This document shows, piece after piece, positions 34,545 to 43,037 of a DNA stretch of 64,000 nucleotides (position 1 is the first letter of the stretch; every line of letters starts with the position of its first letter). The DNA lies in contig JBBTBX010000014.1 in NCBI GenBank assembly GCA_038043465.1, forward strand, positions 37,597 to 101,596. The letters run 5' to 3'. This stretch comes from SXRF01 sp038043465. Its GTDB lineage: Bacteria > Pseudomonadota > Alphaproteobacteria > Rickettsiales > SXRF01. The position numbers and the translations under genes were made by a program. Below the pieces are notes generated by a model that had not been told where the DNA came from, made no database searches, and saw only the letters and a program-made list of their open reading frames with translations.

Positions 34545-36335
34545 TTAATAAACCCTTGCCTTTGGTGGTACCGGCTGCACTTCGTTAGAAAGCGTGTTCA
34601 TATGCACTGGGCGGTAGTCAAAGGCGATTTTGCCTTTATCATCAAGCCATGAAAGCGTGTGTTTCATCCAGTTTTTATCATCACGATCGGCATAATCTTC
34701 CCGCGCATGCCCACCACGGCTTTCCTTACGGTTAAGCGCGCTGGCTATAGTTATCAACGCCTGACTGCGGAGGTTATCAAGCTCCAGAGCTTCCACCAGA
34801 TCGCTGTTCCAGATTAATGTGCGGTCAGAGATTTTGAGTTGGTCATAGCTTTTCCAGATTTTTTCCATCTGCGATGTGCCTTCGCTTAAGACTTTTTCTT
34901 CACGGAAAACCGCCGCGTGATTCTGCATGGATTTTTGCATATTACGACGAATCTCCGAAGTCTGCATACCACCATTGGCGTTGCGGATTTTATCAAAACG
35001 TGCCAATGCTTTTTCGGTCGCGCTGCTGCTGATTGGTTTATGTCTAGTGTTAGGCTTTATAAGTTCTGCTGCACGGATTGCTGCTGCCCTGCCAAACACC
35101 ACTAAATCCAGCAATGAGTTTGAGCCTAGACGATTCGCGCCATGCACCGAAACGCAACCAGCCTCGCCAATCGCCATCAACCCAGGAACTACGCTATCGG
35201 GATTGCCGTTTTTAAGAGTCACTACTTCCGTGTGATAATTAGTCGGAATCCCGCCCATATTATAATGCACGGTCGGCAAAACTGGAATTGGTTGTTTGGT
35301 AACATCCACACCAGCGAAAATTTTTGCTGTATCAGAAATTCCCGGCAGGCGTTCATGTAAAACTTTGGGATCGAGATGATCAAGATGTAAATATATGTGA
35401 TCTTTATCTTTGCCGACACCACGACCGGCACGTATTTCCATGGTCATCGCCCGCGATACTACGTCGCGTGATGCCAGATCTTTTGCCGACGGTGCGTAGC
35501 GTTCCATAAAACGCTCACCTTCAGAATTTACCAGATAACCGCCTTCCCCGCGCGCGCCCTCGGTAATCAGGCAGCCAGCACCATATATTCCGGTTGGGTG
35601 GAACTGCACAAATTCCATATCCTGAAGTGGCAGACCAGCTCGTACTATCATACCACCGCCATCACCCGTGCAAGTATGCGCCGAGGTGCAGGAGAAATAA
35701 GCACGACCATAACCACCGGTCGCCAGCACCACCATATGCGCGTTGAAACGGTGAATAGTGCCATCATCGAGATTCCAAGCAATGACACCGCGACAAGAAC
35801 CATCTTCATCCATCAGCAGATCAGTGGCAAAATATTCGATAAAAAATTGGGCTTTGTGGCGCAGTGCCTGCGTGTAAAGCGTGTGCAGAATTGCATGCCC
35901 AGTTCTATCCGCTGCTGCACACGTTCTCTGCGCGGTGCCCTTGCCATAATCAGTGGTCATCCCACCAAACGGACGCTGATAAATTTTTCCGTCAGGAGTG
36001 CGCGAAAACGGCACGCCATAATGCTCCAGCTCGATAACTGCCTCAGCAGCATTTTTACACATATATTCGATTGCATCTTGATCACCGAGCCAGTCAGAAC
36101 CTTTGATGGTATCATACATATGCCAACGCCAGTCATCCTGCCCCATATTGCCAAGTGCCGCAGAGATGCCACCCTGCGCTGCAACCGTATGGCTGCGCGT
36201 TGGAAATACTTTGGTGACGCAGGCGGTGTTAAGCCCAGCAGCAGCCATTCCAAAAGTTGCGCGAAGACCAGCACCGCCGGCACCAACAACAACCACATCG
36301 TGATAATGATCTATAATTTTATAGGCTAAGGTCAT
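34545..36335 (-). CDS. sdhA: Succinate dehydrogenase flavoprotein subunit
   Basis: A 596-residue FAD subunit of complex II oxidising succinate to fumarate. Seen: VVVGAGGAGLRATFGMA dinucleotide fold, the FAD-linked His in TRSHTVAAQGGISAALGN, HPTGIYGAGCLITEGARGEGG at the active site, and HGANRLGSNSLLDLVVFGRA. C-terminus PVPPKARVY is typical. Follows sdhC-sdhD. No sdhB follows; the next sequence is a repeat and convergent HIT gene. Confidence 0.97.
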   Translation of the reverse strand: MTLAYKIIDHYHDVVVVGAGGAGLRATFGMAAAGLNTACVTKVFPTRSHTVAAQGGISAALGNMGQDDWRWHMYDTIKGSDWLGDQDAIEYMCKNAAEAVIELEHYGVPFSRTPDGKIYQRPFGGMTTDYGKGTAQRTCAAADRTGHAILHTLYTQALRHKAQFFIEYFATDLLMDEDGSCRGVIAWNLDDGTIHRFNAHMVVLATGGYGRAYFSCTSAHTCTGDGGGMIVRAGLPLQDMEFVQFHPTGIYGAGCLITEGARGEGGYLVNSEGERFMERYAPSAKDLASRDVVSRAMTMEIRAGRGVGKDKDHIYLHLDHLDPKVLHERLPGISDTAKIFAGVDVTKQPIPVLPTVHYNMGGIPTNYHTEVVTLKNGNPDSVVPGLMAIGEAGCVSVHGANRLGSNSLLDLVVFGRAAAIRAAELIKPNTRHKPISSSATEKALARFDKIRNANGGMQTSEIRRNMQKSMQNHAAVFREEKVLSEGTSQMEKIWKSYDQLKISDRTLIWNSDLVEALELDNLRSQALITIASALNRKESRGGHAREDYADRDDKNWMKHTLSWLDDKGKIAFDYRPVHMNTLSNEVQPVPPKARVY

Positions 36336-36390
36336 ATGTTACTCTTTATGCTATGAATGCTATGAAAAATTTGACTATGAAAACATGAGA

Positions 36391-36798
36391 TTAATTGACA
36401 CCGAATAAGTGCAGCTTTAATACAGCCATGATGCAGATAACCACTCCTCCAACACAAAAAAAGATATTGCCCAGAAGCAGTGTGTATTTGCAACAAGGTG
36501 CTTTCACATAATCCTCTATCACTACCTGCAAACCTAATTTAGCATGAAAAAACATGGCGCAGAATAGCAGCACTATCAGCAGTGAATTAACCGGCGAAGA
36601 AAACCAGCTGACAATTATGTTAATATCAGGCGATATCATAACTGTAATGACAGAAGCGATGAACCAGATAAAAAGCGGAATCATCGCCACCGCAGTCAAA
36701 CGCTGAAACCACCAGTGAGACACACCATATTTTGCCGAACCAAGACCACGCGCCCTGCCAAGTGGACTCCGGAAATCAGAACCAGTCGTTTTTTTCAT
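36391..36798 (-). CDS. sdhD: Succinate dehydrogenase membrane anchor subunit
   Basis: A 135-residue protein with three membrane helices. Seen: SPLGRARGLGSAKYGVSHWWFQRLT split as the N-terminal quinone-site region with the conserved HWW, and HAKLGLQVVIEDYV containing the haem-ligand His environment. Anchors SdhAB to the inner membrane with SdhC. Starts 2 bp after the sdhC stop. Confidence 0.93.
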   Translation of the reverse strand: MKKTTGSDFRSPLGRARGLGSAKYGVSHWWFQRLTAVAMIPLFIWFIASVITVMISPDINIIVSWFSSPVNSLLIVLLFCAMFFHAKLGLQVVIEDYVKAPCCKYTLLLGNIFFCVGGVVICIMAVLKLHLFGVN

Positions 36799-36800
36799 GA

Positions 36801-37196
36801 TTAGAAAGCTCCTGTATTATGGTAAGCAATTACCCAACTGAAAATAGTTGCAACCAAAGTGCAAAAAATTACAGCCCAGCCACTTTTGTTGACTGTCGGA
36901 ATATCAAAACCTTTCCCTATGTCCCAGAACAAGTGCCGTATTCCATTAAAAAAATGGAGATACAGGGAAAAAGTCCAGCCGAACAGGGCTAATCTACCGA
37001 TGCCGGAAGCAAGGCATTTATGCAGCAAACCATAATTATCCGGAAAATATCCAACCACAACCAGAAAAACTATTATCAAACCCAGACCTGCATAAAGCAC
37101 AACTCCGGTTATACGGTGTAATATCGAAATAACCGAGGTAATTTGCGGGCGATAAATAGAGAGATGTGGAGAAAGAGGGCGAGTGACATTAGACAT
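36801..37196 (-). CDS. sdhC: Succinate dehydrogenase cytochrome b556 subunit
   Basis: A 131-residue protein with three membrane helices. Family signatures RPLSPHLSIYRPQITSVISI-like N-terminus (RPLSPHLSIYRPQ), SILHRITGVVLYAG and LHFFNGIRHLFWDIG, the latter with the axial haem histidine. First gene of sdhC-sdhD-sdhA. Its upstream region holds repeat D and an inverted repeat pair. Confidence 0.95.
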   Translation of the reverse strand: MSNVTRPLSPHLSIYRPQITSVISILHRITGVVLYAGLGLIIVFLVVVGYFPDNYGLLHKCLASGIGRLALFGWTFSLYLHFFNGIRHLFWDIGKGFDIPTVNKSGWAVIFCTLVATIFSWVIAYHNTGAF

Positions 37197-37260
37197 AATC
37201 TATTCCAATCAATTGAAAATATATATTCCTGTATAACTCAGATGGATAAATAATCTATAA

Positions 37261-37481
37261 AAAAGATGACTGGATGATTTGATTATTAGATAATTAAAAA
37301 ATATGTACTTATACTACATTCTGTATTTTTTAATACAGAATGTAGTATGAAAATCGCGACCGAAAGTCCGATTTTTCGCCGCAAAGCTGGCGTAACCAAA
37401 AAATAATGATATATCATTATTTTCTGTAACAACTAATAGTTATCTAATAATCTAATAATCTAATAATCCGATCATCACCTT
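37261..37481. repeat. Inverted pair of 8-bp-period arrays flanking repeat D
   Basis: Left arm 37261-37295 (gatgactggatgatttgatt...) is complementary to right arm 37438-37481, which contains three copies of ctaataat followed by ccgatcatcacct. Repeat D sits between them. The pdxH Shine-Dalgarno aggag begins directly after the right arm. Confidence 0.75.
37311..37426. repeat. Composite palindromic element, copy D (half element)
   Basis: Outer hairpin 37311-37348 (atactacattctgtatt...), module X 37349-37396, inner hairpin 37397-37426. Corresponds to the first half of copy A; the inverted half is absent. Confidence 0.85.
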
Positions 37482-37493
37482 AGGAGATAAACC

Positions 37494-38087
37494 ATGAACA
37501 AGAATCCAATCGTCCAATTCTCAAAATGGTTAGAAGAAGCCAAAAGAAATGCTTCTATAATCGAACCAACCGCCATGTCACTGGCAACTGCGACAAAAGA
37601 CGCAGCACCATCGGTACGCATGGTGTTATTAAAAGGAGTCGATGAACGCGGATTTGTTTTCTACACCAACCTTAATAGCCGCAAGAGCATTGAAATAAAA
37701 CAGAATCCGCAAGCAGCCGGATGTTTTTACTGGATGCCATTGGAACGGCAGGTGCGTATAGAAGGCAGAATAGAAGCGGTCAGCGATAAAGAAGCGGATA
37801 TATATTTTGCCACGCGCGCACGTGACAGCCAGATTGGAGCGTGGGTATCACGACAGTCGGAAACTCTTCCTGAAAGAAATGTTATGCTACAGGAAATTTC
37901 TGAAAGAATGGCAGATTTTGAAAATGTACCGGTACCACGCCCACCTTTCTGGTCAGGCTGGAGATTGATACCGGACAAAATAGAATTCTGGCAGCAAGGT
38001 GACTTCCGTTTGCATGAACGCGAAGTTTTTATCCGCAACAAAGATGTTAAAAGTAATGATTGGGAAACAGTGTTTTTATATCCTTGA
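37494..38087 (+). CDS. pdxH: Pyridoxamine 5'-phosphate oxidase
   Basis: A 197-residue FMN flavoprotein oxidising PNP/PMP to pyridoxal phosphate. Motifs: PSVRMVLLKGVDERGFVFYT (FMN and substrate site), NLNSRKSIEIKQNPQAAGCF, the ASRQSE-like SRQSETLPER and the C-terminal signature WSGWRLIPDKIEFWQ. RBS taggaga lies 7 bases before ATG. Stands alone between sdhC (divergent) and a small secreted protein gene. Confidence 0.96.
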   Translation: MNKNPIVQFSKWLEEAKRNASIIEPTAMSLATATKDAAPSVRMVLLKGVDERGFVFYTNLNSRKSIEIKQNPQAAGCFYWMPLERQVRIEGRIEAVSDKEADIYFATRARDSQIGAWVSRQSETLPERNVMLQEISERMADFENVPVPRPPFWSGWRLIPDKIEFWQQGDFRLHEREVFIRNKDVKSNDWETVFLYP

Positions 38088-38299
38088 GCTTGCTCTGCTT
38101 GAAGCACAGATGATATAGCTGGATTAATTTTACTTCACATACTTACCTCTAGGTTAAATCCATGTAATGTAAGCAAATTATCATTTACTCGGCAGCGAAA
38201 AAACTATATGTTCAATCTCAAGCAATTGCTAGGTTTTTGAACCCAATCGCCTACGGTTAGAAGACCGTTTTGTCTAACAAGAATTAGAAGGATTATTTT

Positions 38300-38620
38300 A
38301 TGAATAAGATTATTTTAGCTGCTTTAATCACCACCGTTTCTATCACTTCTTTTGCTGCTTTCGCTTATGAAGCTGCAAAACCTGCTGAACCTGTTGCTGC
38401 TCCTGCGGCGGCGGCTCCTGCTGCTGCTCTCGCTGCTGTTAAGGAAGAAGTGAAAACCGTAGCTGGTGAATTGAAAGATGGCACCAAAATCGAAATCACC
38501 GGTGACAAAGTTGAAGTTGTTGGCAAAGACGGCAAAAAAACTCCAGCTCCAGACGGTGAACATACACTGAAAGATGATAGCAAAGTTACCACCAAAGGTG
38601 GAATGATTGTTAAGAAGTAA
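38300..38620 (+). CDS. Small exported protein with Ala/Pro linker and beta-rich C-terminus
   Basis: A 106-residue protein: signal peptide 1-22 (ending FAAFAYEA), an Ala/Pro-rich linker (about 25-48), then a charged domain from VKEEVKTVAGEL to the end. The last 50 residues align without gaps to those of the protein at 20956-21594, with PDG, LxD and a final G-x-M. RBS agaagga precedes ATG. Function unknown; likely periplasmic or surface. Confidence 0.7.
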   Translation: MNKIILAALITTVSITSFAAFAYEAAKPAEPVAAPAAAAPAAALAAVKEEVKTVAGELKDGTKIEITGDKVEVVGKDGKKTPAPDGEHTLKDDSKVTTKGGMIVKK

Positions 38621-38629
38621 CTTATAAAC

Positions 38630-38724
38630 GAACTGAGGAACTGGAGAATTGAAGAATTGGAGAAATTATTTTCCGCTAATTCTTTTTCCTCAGTTCCTCA
38701 TTTCTTCAATTCCCCATTTCTCAA
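38630..38724. repeat. Inverted pair of degenerate short-period arrays between convergent genes
   Basis: Left arm 38630-38665 (aactgaggaactggagaatt...) and right arm 38688-38724 (cctcagttcctcatttcttc...) are largely complementary. It lies between the convergent secreted-protein and queD genes and overlaps the queD stop; a hairpin here could stop both transcripts. Confidence 0.75.
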
Positions 38725-39149
38725 GAAATAGCCAAAGCCGAACAGTTCGGGGTTTCGTAGAGCAGAACGCTTACACAGCTTATTGGCGTGTCAGAAAATA
38801 ACTGCGGACATATTTTTTCCAATAGATATTTTGCCATATTTTCTGCGGTTGGATTAACCGGAAGGTAAAATATCGTTTGCCCAGTAATATCGCTTATGAC
38901 TTTTCCCAGAGCCTGATCCTTGTCAAAAAGAATTGTGGTGTGATCCCAGTTATTATCTATCCATGCCCCCAACCTTTCTTTGATAACGCCAAAATCAATT
39001 ACCCTCCCCAGAGAATCAAGTCCATCCGAAGTAAAGCTTGCTTCAATGACATAGCGATGCCCGTGCAGATTCCTGCATTTGCTTTCATGTTCTGCAACCC
39101 GGTGGGCGGCATCAAATTCTATTCTCCGCGTACATGTAATTTTAGTCAT
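38721..39149 (-). CDS. queD: 6-carboxy-5,6,7,8-tetrahydropterin synthase (QueD)
   Basis: A 142-residue zinc enzyme of queuosine precursor synthesis, converting dihydroneopterin triphosphate to CPH4. Zinc ligands in FDAAHRVA and NLHGHRYVIEA; catalytic CxxxHGH-like stretch KCRNLHGH; Glu in VLLYETPNCSA. The family name also covers 6-pyruvoyl-tetrahydropterin synthases. queC and queE are not in the window. Confidence 0.93.
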   Translation of the reverse strand: MTKITCTRRIEFDAAHRVAEHESKCRNLHGHRYVIEASFTSDGLDSLGRVIDFGVIKERLGAWIDNNWDHTTILFDKDQALGKVISDITGQTIFYLPVNPTAENMAKYLLEKICPQLFSDTPISCVSVLLYETPNCSALAIS

Positions 39150-39219
39150 ATAAAAACCATATCAAAATGCTTGAGTTGATAAGTGGGAAGGGGTAACACA
39201 GTCAAACTTGCTCGACAAT

Positions 39220-39300
39220 ATAGTTATTATGTAAAAATTACACATAATAACTATGAAAATCGACCGAAAGACCGGTTTTTCGCTGCAAAGCGGGCGTAAC
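39220..39300. repeat. Composite palindromic element, copy E (hairpin plus module X)
   Basis: Hairpin 39220-39254 (atagttattatgt...) followed by module X 39255-39300 (gaaaatcgaccgaaagaccg ... gcgggcgtaac) and then ttgaaataatt, which matches the inner hairpin start in copy B. It precedes corA by 37 bp. Confidence 0.8.
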
Positions 39301-39337
39301 TTGAAATAATTATAGATTATGATAGCGGGAGAAGAAA

Positions 39338-40459
39338 ATGGCGCGGCATAAATTCAAGAAAAGGCGGGCTTCTACTGTCCAGAACAATATGAGACCTGGA
39401 GCTGCGCCAGGCGAGCTTACTGTAAATCCCCTGTCATACCCAACCCAGATTCTGGTAATGGCTTATGGTCCGGAAGGTTTTATCGAACAGGAATGTGAAA
39501 CTGTTGAGGAAATTCATCCTCTTAGCAAAACATGGCCTGTGGTTCTTGTAAATGTCATAGGTCTTGGCAATCTGGAAATTATTGAAAAGATCGGCACCCA
39601 GTTTGGAATTGAACGTCTGTCACTGGAGGACGTGCTGGATACCAGCCATAACCCAAAAATTGAATATCATGAACATCATATATTCAGCATTATCAAAGGT
39701 GGCTATCTTAATGAACAGCTTGATACCGAACAATTCAGCCTTTTCCTCAAGAAAAACATAGTGATAGTATTTGAAGAGAAGCCAAATAACAGTAGCTTCG
39801 TCAACGTCCGCGAAAGAATACGCCGCGGTATCGGCAGGATTCGCTCAAGTGGCACTGATTATCTATATTACGCTCTGATTGACGAAATAATAGACCGCTA
39901 TTTCCCCATATTAGACAATCTGAACCAGCAACTGATAAAAATTGAAGACGAGATTATGGCACTGGGTAATGGCAGCTATAATAACGATACCATCAGCCAG
40001 ATTCACCACGCTAAAAGCGATCTGCTACTGCTGCACCGTATCATATGGCCGGTCAGCGACCTTATCGGCATGTTGATACGCGAGGAAAACCCGCTAATTA
40101 CCAAAGCGACTCGTGTTTTCCTGCGTGATTGCCATGACCATAGCAAGCAAGCTAACGAACTTACACAGTTTTACCGCGATACCGCCTCGGGATTGCTAAA
40201 CACTTTCCTTGCCTATGAAGGTCATAAAACCAATGAGATTTTCAAAGTTCTTACTATGGTTTCCACCGTATTTATTCCCTTAAATTTTATCGCAGGAGTA
40301 TACGGGATGAATTTTAATACCGATGCATCTCCTTTTAATATGCCAGAGGTTCACTGGTATTACGGCTACCCGTTTTCGTTGTTTTTGATGCTCGTAACTG
40401 CTTTATTTATGCTCAGTTATTTCAAAAAACGTGGGTGGATAGGTTCCAGGCAGAGGTAG
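39338..40459 (+). CDS. corA: Magnesium/cobalt transporter CorA
   Basis: A 373-residue CorA-family channel. A long cytoplasmic alpha/beta and helical domain (1-305) leads to two C-terminal membrane helices. The pore signature GVYGMNF is present (about residue 325), followed by YPFSLFLMLVTALFML and a basic tail KKRGW. N-terminal 20 residues are unusually basic. Mg2+ uptake is the standard role. RBS gagaaga upstream. Confidence 0.94.
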   Translation: MARHKFKKRRASTVQNNMRPGAAPGELTVNPLSYPTQILVMAYGPEGFIEQECETVEEIHPLSKTWPVVLVNVIGLGNLEIIEKIGTQFGIERLSLEDVLDTSHNPKIEYHEHHIFSIIKGGYLNEQLDTEQFSLFLKKNIVIVFEEKPNNSSFVNVRERIRRGIGRIRSSGTDYLYYALIDEIIDRYFPILDNLNQQLIKIEDEIMALGNGSYNNDTISQIHHAKSDLLLLHRIIWPVSDLIGMLIREENPLITKATRVFLRDCHDHSKQANELTQFYRDTASGLLNTFLAYEGHKTNEIFKVLTMVSTVFIPLNFIAGVYGMNFNTDASPFNMPEVHWYYGYPFSLFLMLVTALFMLSYFKKRGWIGSRQR

Positions 40460-40472
40460 CTAGAATTTGGAC

Positions 40473-40955
40473 TTAGACAGCAGAATTTGCTAGTTTTTCT
40501 AAGGCATCCCCAGTCATACGCTGTACGATCCATTCATTCATTTGTATAGCACCAATTGATTCATAAAACGCAATAGCATCTTTATTCCAATCCAGCACTG
40601 ACCATTCCAGCCTTCCACAACCTTCACTCAAAGCTTTATTCGCCAAATGCTGTAATATTTTCCGGGCTATTCCTTTGCGCCTGAAATCAGGACGTATAAA
40701 TAAATCTTCTATATAGATGCTGGGCTTTGCTAAAAATGTAGAAAAAGTATAAAAATACAGAACAAAACCGGCTGGCTTCTCATCCCATTCAACGAGTAAG
40801 CATTCCGCGCGCACCTTATCTCCAAACAGCCATTTTTGAATAAGATCTGGTGTAACATGGCATTCAGTTGAAAGCTTTTCAAAATCAGCAAGTTCTTTAA
40901 TATATTGAACTAGTAATTCTGTATCTTTACTTGTGGCATTACGTAATTTAAGCAT
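40473..40955 (-). CDS. GNAT family N-acetyltransferase
   Basis: A 160-residue GNAT. The acetyl-CoA loop reads FRRKGIARKILQHLA (about 92-106), preceded by YIEDLFIRPD; EWSVLDWNKDAIAFYESIGA is motif B. This pattern matches diamine/spermidine-type acetyltransferases, but the substrate cannot be assigned. It is convergent with corA (13 bp apart). Confidence 0.9.
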   Translation of the reverse strand: MLKLRNATSKDTELLVQYIKELADFEKLSTECHVTPDLIQKWLFGDKVRAECLLVEWDEKPAGFVLYFYTFSTFLAKPSIYIEDLFIRPDFRRKGIARKILQHLANKALSEGCGRLEWSVLDWNKDAIAFYESIGAIQMNEWIVQRMTGDALEKLANSAV

Positions 40956-41184
40956 ACCGCCTCATAATAATTACCATCAATTACTGTTAATAAAATTTCG
41001 CGCATTTTAATAGCTGCAATAGTGCCGTCAAATAAATTATTGATTTATTACACCATAATTACCCTACTTAAGAACTTATTGCATTTACCCACGGTTTTTG
41101 CTATACACCCGCTTCCACAATCGTTAAAATGGTATCCTGGCTATTTTTTAAGCACCTTCTTAATCTTGACTCGGAGTAAATCAG

Positions 41185-41601
41185 ATGACCGCAAAAGCCG
41201 ATAATTACAAGCCTTCTGAAAAAGAAGAATACATGAATAAGAACCAGCTTGAATATTTCAAGCAGAAGCTACTTGCCTGGCGCGAAGAATTAATCACCGA
41301 GTCACAGGAAACCATCAATAACCTGAAAGAAGAAAACTGGCAGGAACCTGATTTGTCAGACAGAGCATCGCTGGAAACAGAGGCTGGTGTTGAGCTGCGC
41401 ACCCGCAACCGTTATCTGAAGCTGATTGGTAAAATTGACTCTGCCTTGCGCCGCATCGAAGAAGGCAGCTATGGTTATTGTGAAGAAACCGGCGACCCTA
41501 TTGGTCTGAAACGCCTTGAAGCCCGCCCAATTGCCACCATGACAATCGAAGCGCAGGAACGCCACGAGAAAATGGAAAAGCAGTATATTGAGGAAGAATA
41601 G
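41185..41601 (+). CDS. dksA: DksA-like RNA polymerase-binding factor without zinc cysteines
   Basis: A 138-residue protein with coiled coil (about 17-85; LSDRASLETEAGVELRTRNR carries the tip Asp-Arg-Ala-Ser) and a C-terminal finger-like segment GYCEETGDPIGLKRLEARP. Canonical DksA has four Cys here; only one remains, as in several alphaproteobacterial DksAs. It would bind the RNA polymerase secondary channel and modulate promoters with ppGpp. A heptamer array begins at its stop codon. Confidence 0.9.
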   Translation: MTAKADNYKPSEKEEYMNKNQLEYFKQKLLAWREELITESQETINNLKEENWQEPDLSDRASLETEAGVELRTRNRYLKLIGKIDSALRRIEEGSYGYCEETGDPIGLKRLEARPIATMTIEAQERHEKMEKQYIEEE

Positions 41602-41682
41602 GCGTTAGGGATGCGGGATGGGGCATTAGGAGGGTAATTTTTTTCTTTTCCCTCTTCCCACTTCCCTCACTACTCTTACCTA
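41599..41682. repeat. Heptamer arrays between dksA and rimM
   Basis: Left array 41599-41637 (units like tagggat, gcgggat, ggggcat) and right array 41650-41682, whose complement has taggtaa, gagtagt, gagggaa, gtgggaa units. They flank a T-rich run and separate convergent genes; they overlap the dksA stop. Confidence 0.7.
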
Positions 41683-41683
41683 A

Positions 41684-42187
41684 TTATAGGTATTCCGCCG
41701 GAGTCACCACAATAAACCCTTCTGCTGCGTTTATCTCGCTAACCCAGGGTTCGGCAAATGGCAGCATCTCTGCATTGCCGGAAATTGTGGTTATTTCGAT
41801 AATATCCCCTGCACCATAATTGCTGATAGAGGTTACAGTGCCTATCTTCTCGTTATTCTGGTTACGCGCTTCCAGACCTATTAACTGGCTATGATAAAAT
41901 TCTCCTTCTTCCGGCGCAGGAAGGGCAGACGCAGGCATAAATAATTCCGTGCCTTTGAGCAATTCGGCAGCATTGCGATCAGTTACACCATCAATTTTTG
42001 CTATGACGGAATTTTTGACAGTGCCGGTAATTGTAAGGGAAAAACGCTTTTTTCCAGTGCTATCAAGAAAATCATGAACCGACTCGAATAAATCAGGATT
42101 TTCTACAAAACTGCGCAGCTTCACTTCGCCCTTAATGCCATGTGCATCAGCTATAATTGCAACTTTAATGAGTTTCTCAGAGGTCAT
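41684..42187 (-). CDS. rimM: 16S rRNA processing protein RimM
   Basis: About 167 residues. N-terminal RimM domain with KVAIIADAHGIKGEVKLRSF and the C-terminal PRC-barrel with EFYHSQLIGLEA and MLPFAEPWVSEI. It assists 30S head maturation and binds S19. Start placed at 42187 (MTSEKLIKV); ATGs up to ten codons upstream are possible. Order rpsP-rimM is conserved; trmD and rplS do not follow. Confidence 0.93.
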   Translation of the reverse strand: MTSEKLIKVAIIADAHGIKGEVKLRSFVENPDLFESVHDFLDSTGKKRFSLTITGTVKNSVIAKIDGVTDRNAAELLKGTELFMPASALPAPEEGEFYHSQLIGLEARNQNNEKIGTVTSISNYGAGDIIEITTISGNAEMLPFAEPWVSEINAAEGFIVVTPAEYL

Positions 42188-42290
42188 ATGCATAACCATC
42201 ACTTTGTCACCTCGCATTCATTGCGGGGTCTGGGGCAAACCCACTAACTATGATTGTAACCAGATACCGCAACAAGTGCGGTATTACAGA

Positions 42291-42611
42291 CTAAGCAGCT
42301 GCTGCTTCGCCACCTTTATCTTTTTTGGATTTGCGAACTGGCTTAAACGCTGGCTTAGTATCAACCAGACCGGCTCTATTGAAGAACAGGTGCACGCGAT
42401 CAGAAAGCTGCGCGCCAACTGAAAGCCAATGTTTAGCACGATCAGTGTCGATCGTAACGCGTTTTTGGTTGTCATCAGCAAGCAATGGCTCATAAGTACC
42501 GATTTTTTCGATGAACTTACTATCACGCGGACTGCGTGAATTGGTCACTACAATACGGTAATATGGACGTTTTTTGGTTCCAGCGCGGGACAATCTGATT
42601 GTTGTAGACAT
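42291..42611 (-). CDS. rpsP: 30S ribosomal protein S16
   Basis: A 106-residue protein opening MSTTIRLSRAGTKKRPYYRI with GTYEPL and the C-terminal Lys/Ala-rich tail GGEAAAA typical of Alphaproteobacteria. Part of the 30S body. ATG at 42611 has gaagat/aagga upstream; an in-frame TTG five codons earlier is discounted. Leads rimM with an intervening 103 bp. Confidence 0.97.
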   Translation of the reverse strand: MSTTIRLSRAGTKKRPYYRIVVTNSRSPRDSKFIEKIGTYEPLLADDNQKRVTIDTDRAKHWLSVGAQLSDRVHLFFNRAGLVDTKPAFKPVRKSKKDKGGEAAAA

Positions 42612-42758
42612 ATCTTCCTTGATCAATTGAAAAATGGTTTAAGGGCGTGCTTTATAACAGTGATTAATGTGTAGGTAAAGAAGAAAATTATCAAAAATCA
42701 CAATGGGGATTTCAAAAGATTAATACTATAAAACAATATGTTGAGATTTTTTAGTGAT

Positions 42759-42986
42759 TTACCTGAATAATATATAAATAAAAACTGCTAAAAACACTAT
42801 ATTTATTAGCGTAACAACCCAATATTCTACAGGGTTACCACGCCTTGTCGCCCATTCTCGATTTTTATTTTTCTCTAAAAAATAGAACCGATGATCTATC
42901 TTTCCATTTTTCAATGAAATAAATAAAACATACCCAATATAGGCAATAATAGAAAATAACAGGGCTATTCTAATGAAATCATACAT
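42759..42986 (-). CDS. Small two-helix membrane protein
   Basis: A 75-residue protein with membrane helices at about 5-25 (ALLFSIIAYIGYVLFIS) and 52-73 (VVTLINIVFLAVFIYIL) and a basic, aromatic loop between them. Probably both ends face the same side. No family recognised. Stands alone between rpsP and clpA. Confidence 0.6.
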   Translation of the reverse strand: MYDFIRIALLFSIIAYIGYVLFISLKNGKIDHRFYFLEKNKNREWATRRGNPVEYWVVTLINIVFLAVFIYILFR

Positions 42987-43037
42987 CGTATTTAACTACA
43001 ACAATTTGCATTATTTAGCAAATTGAATACTGCAAAA

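Noticed and set aside
35598..36329. 243-codon plus-strand open frame opposite sdhA
   Set aside because: Antisense shadow of a conserved gene with no independent support.
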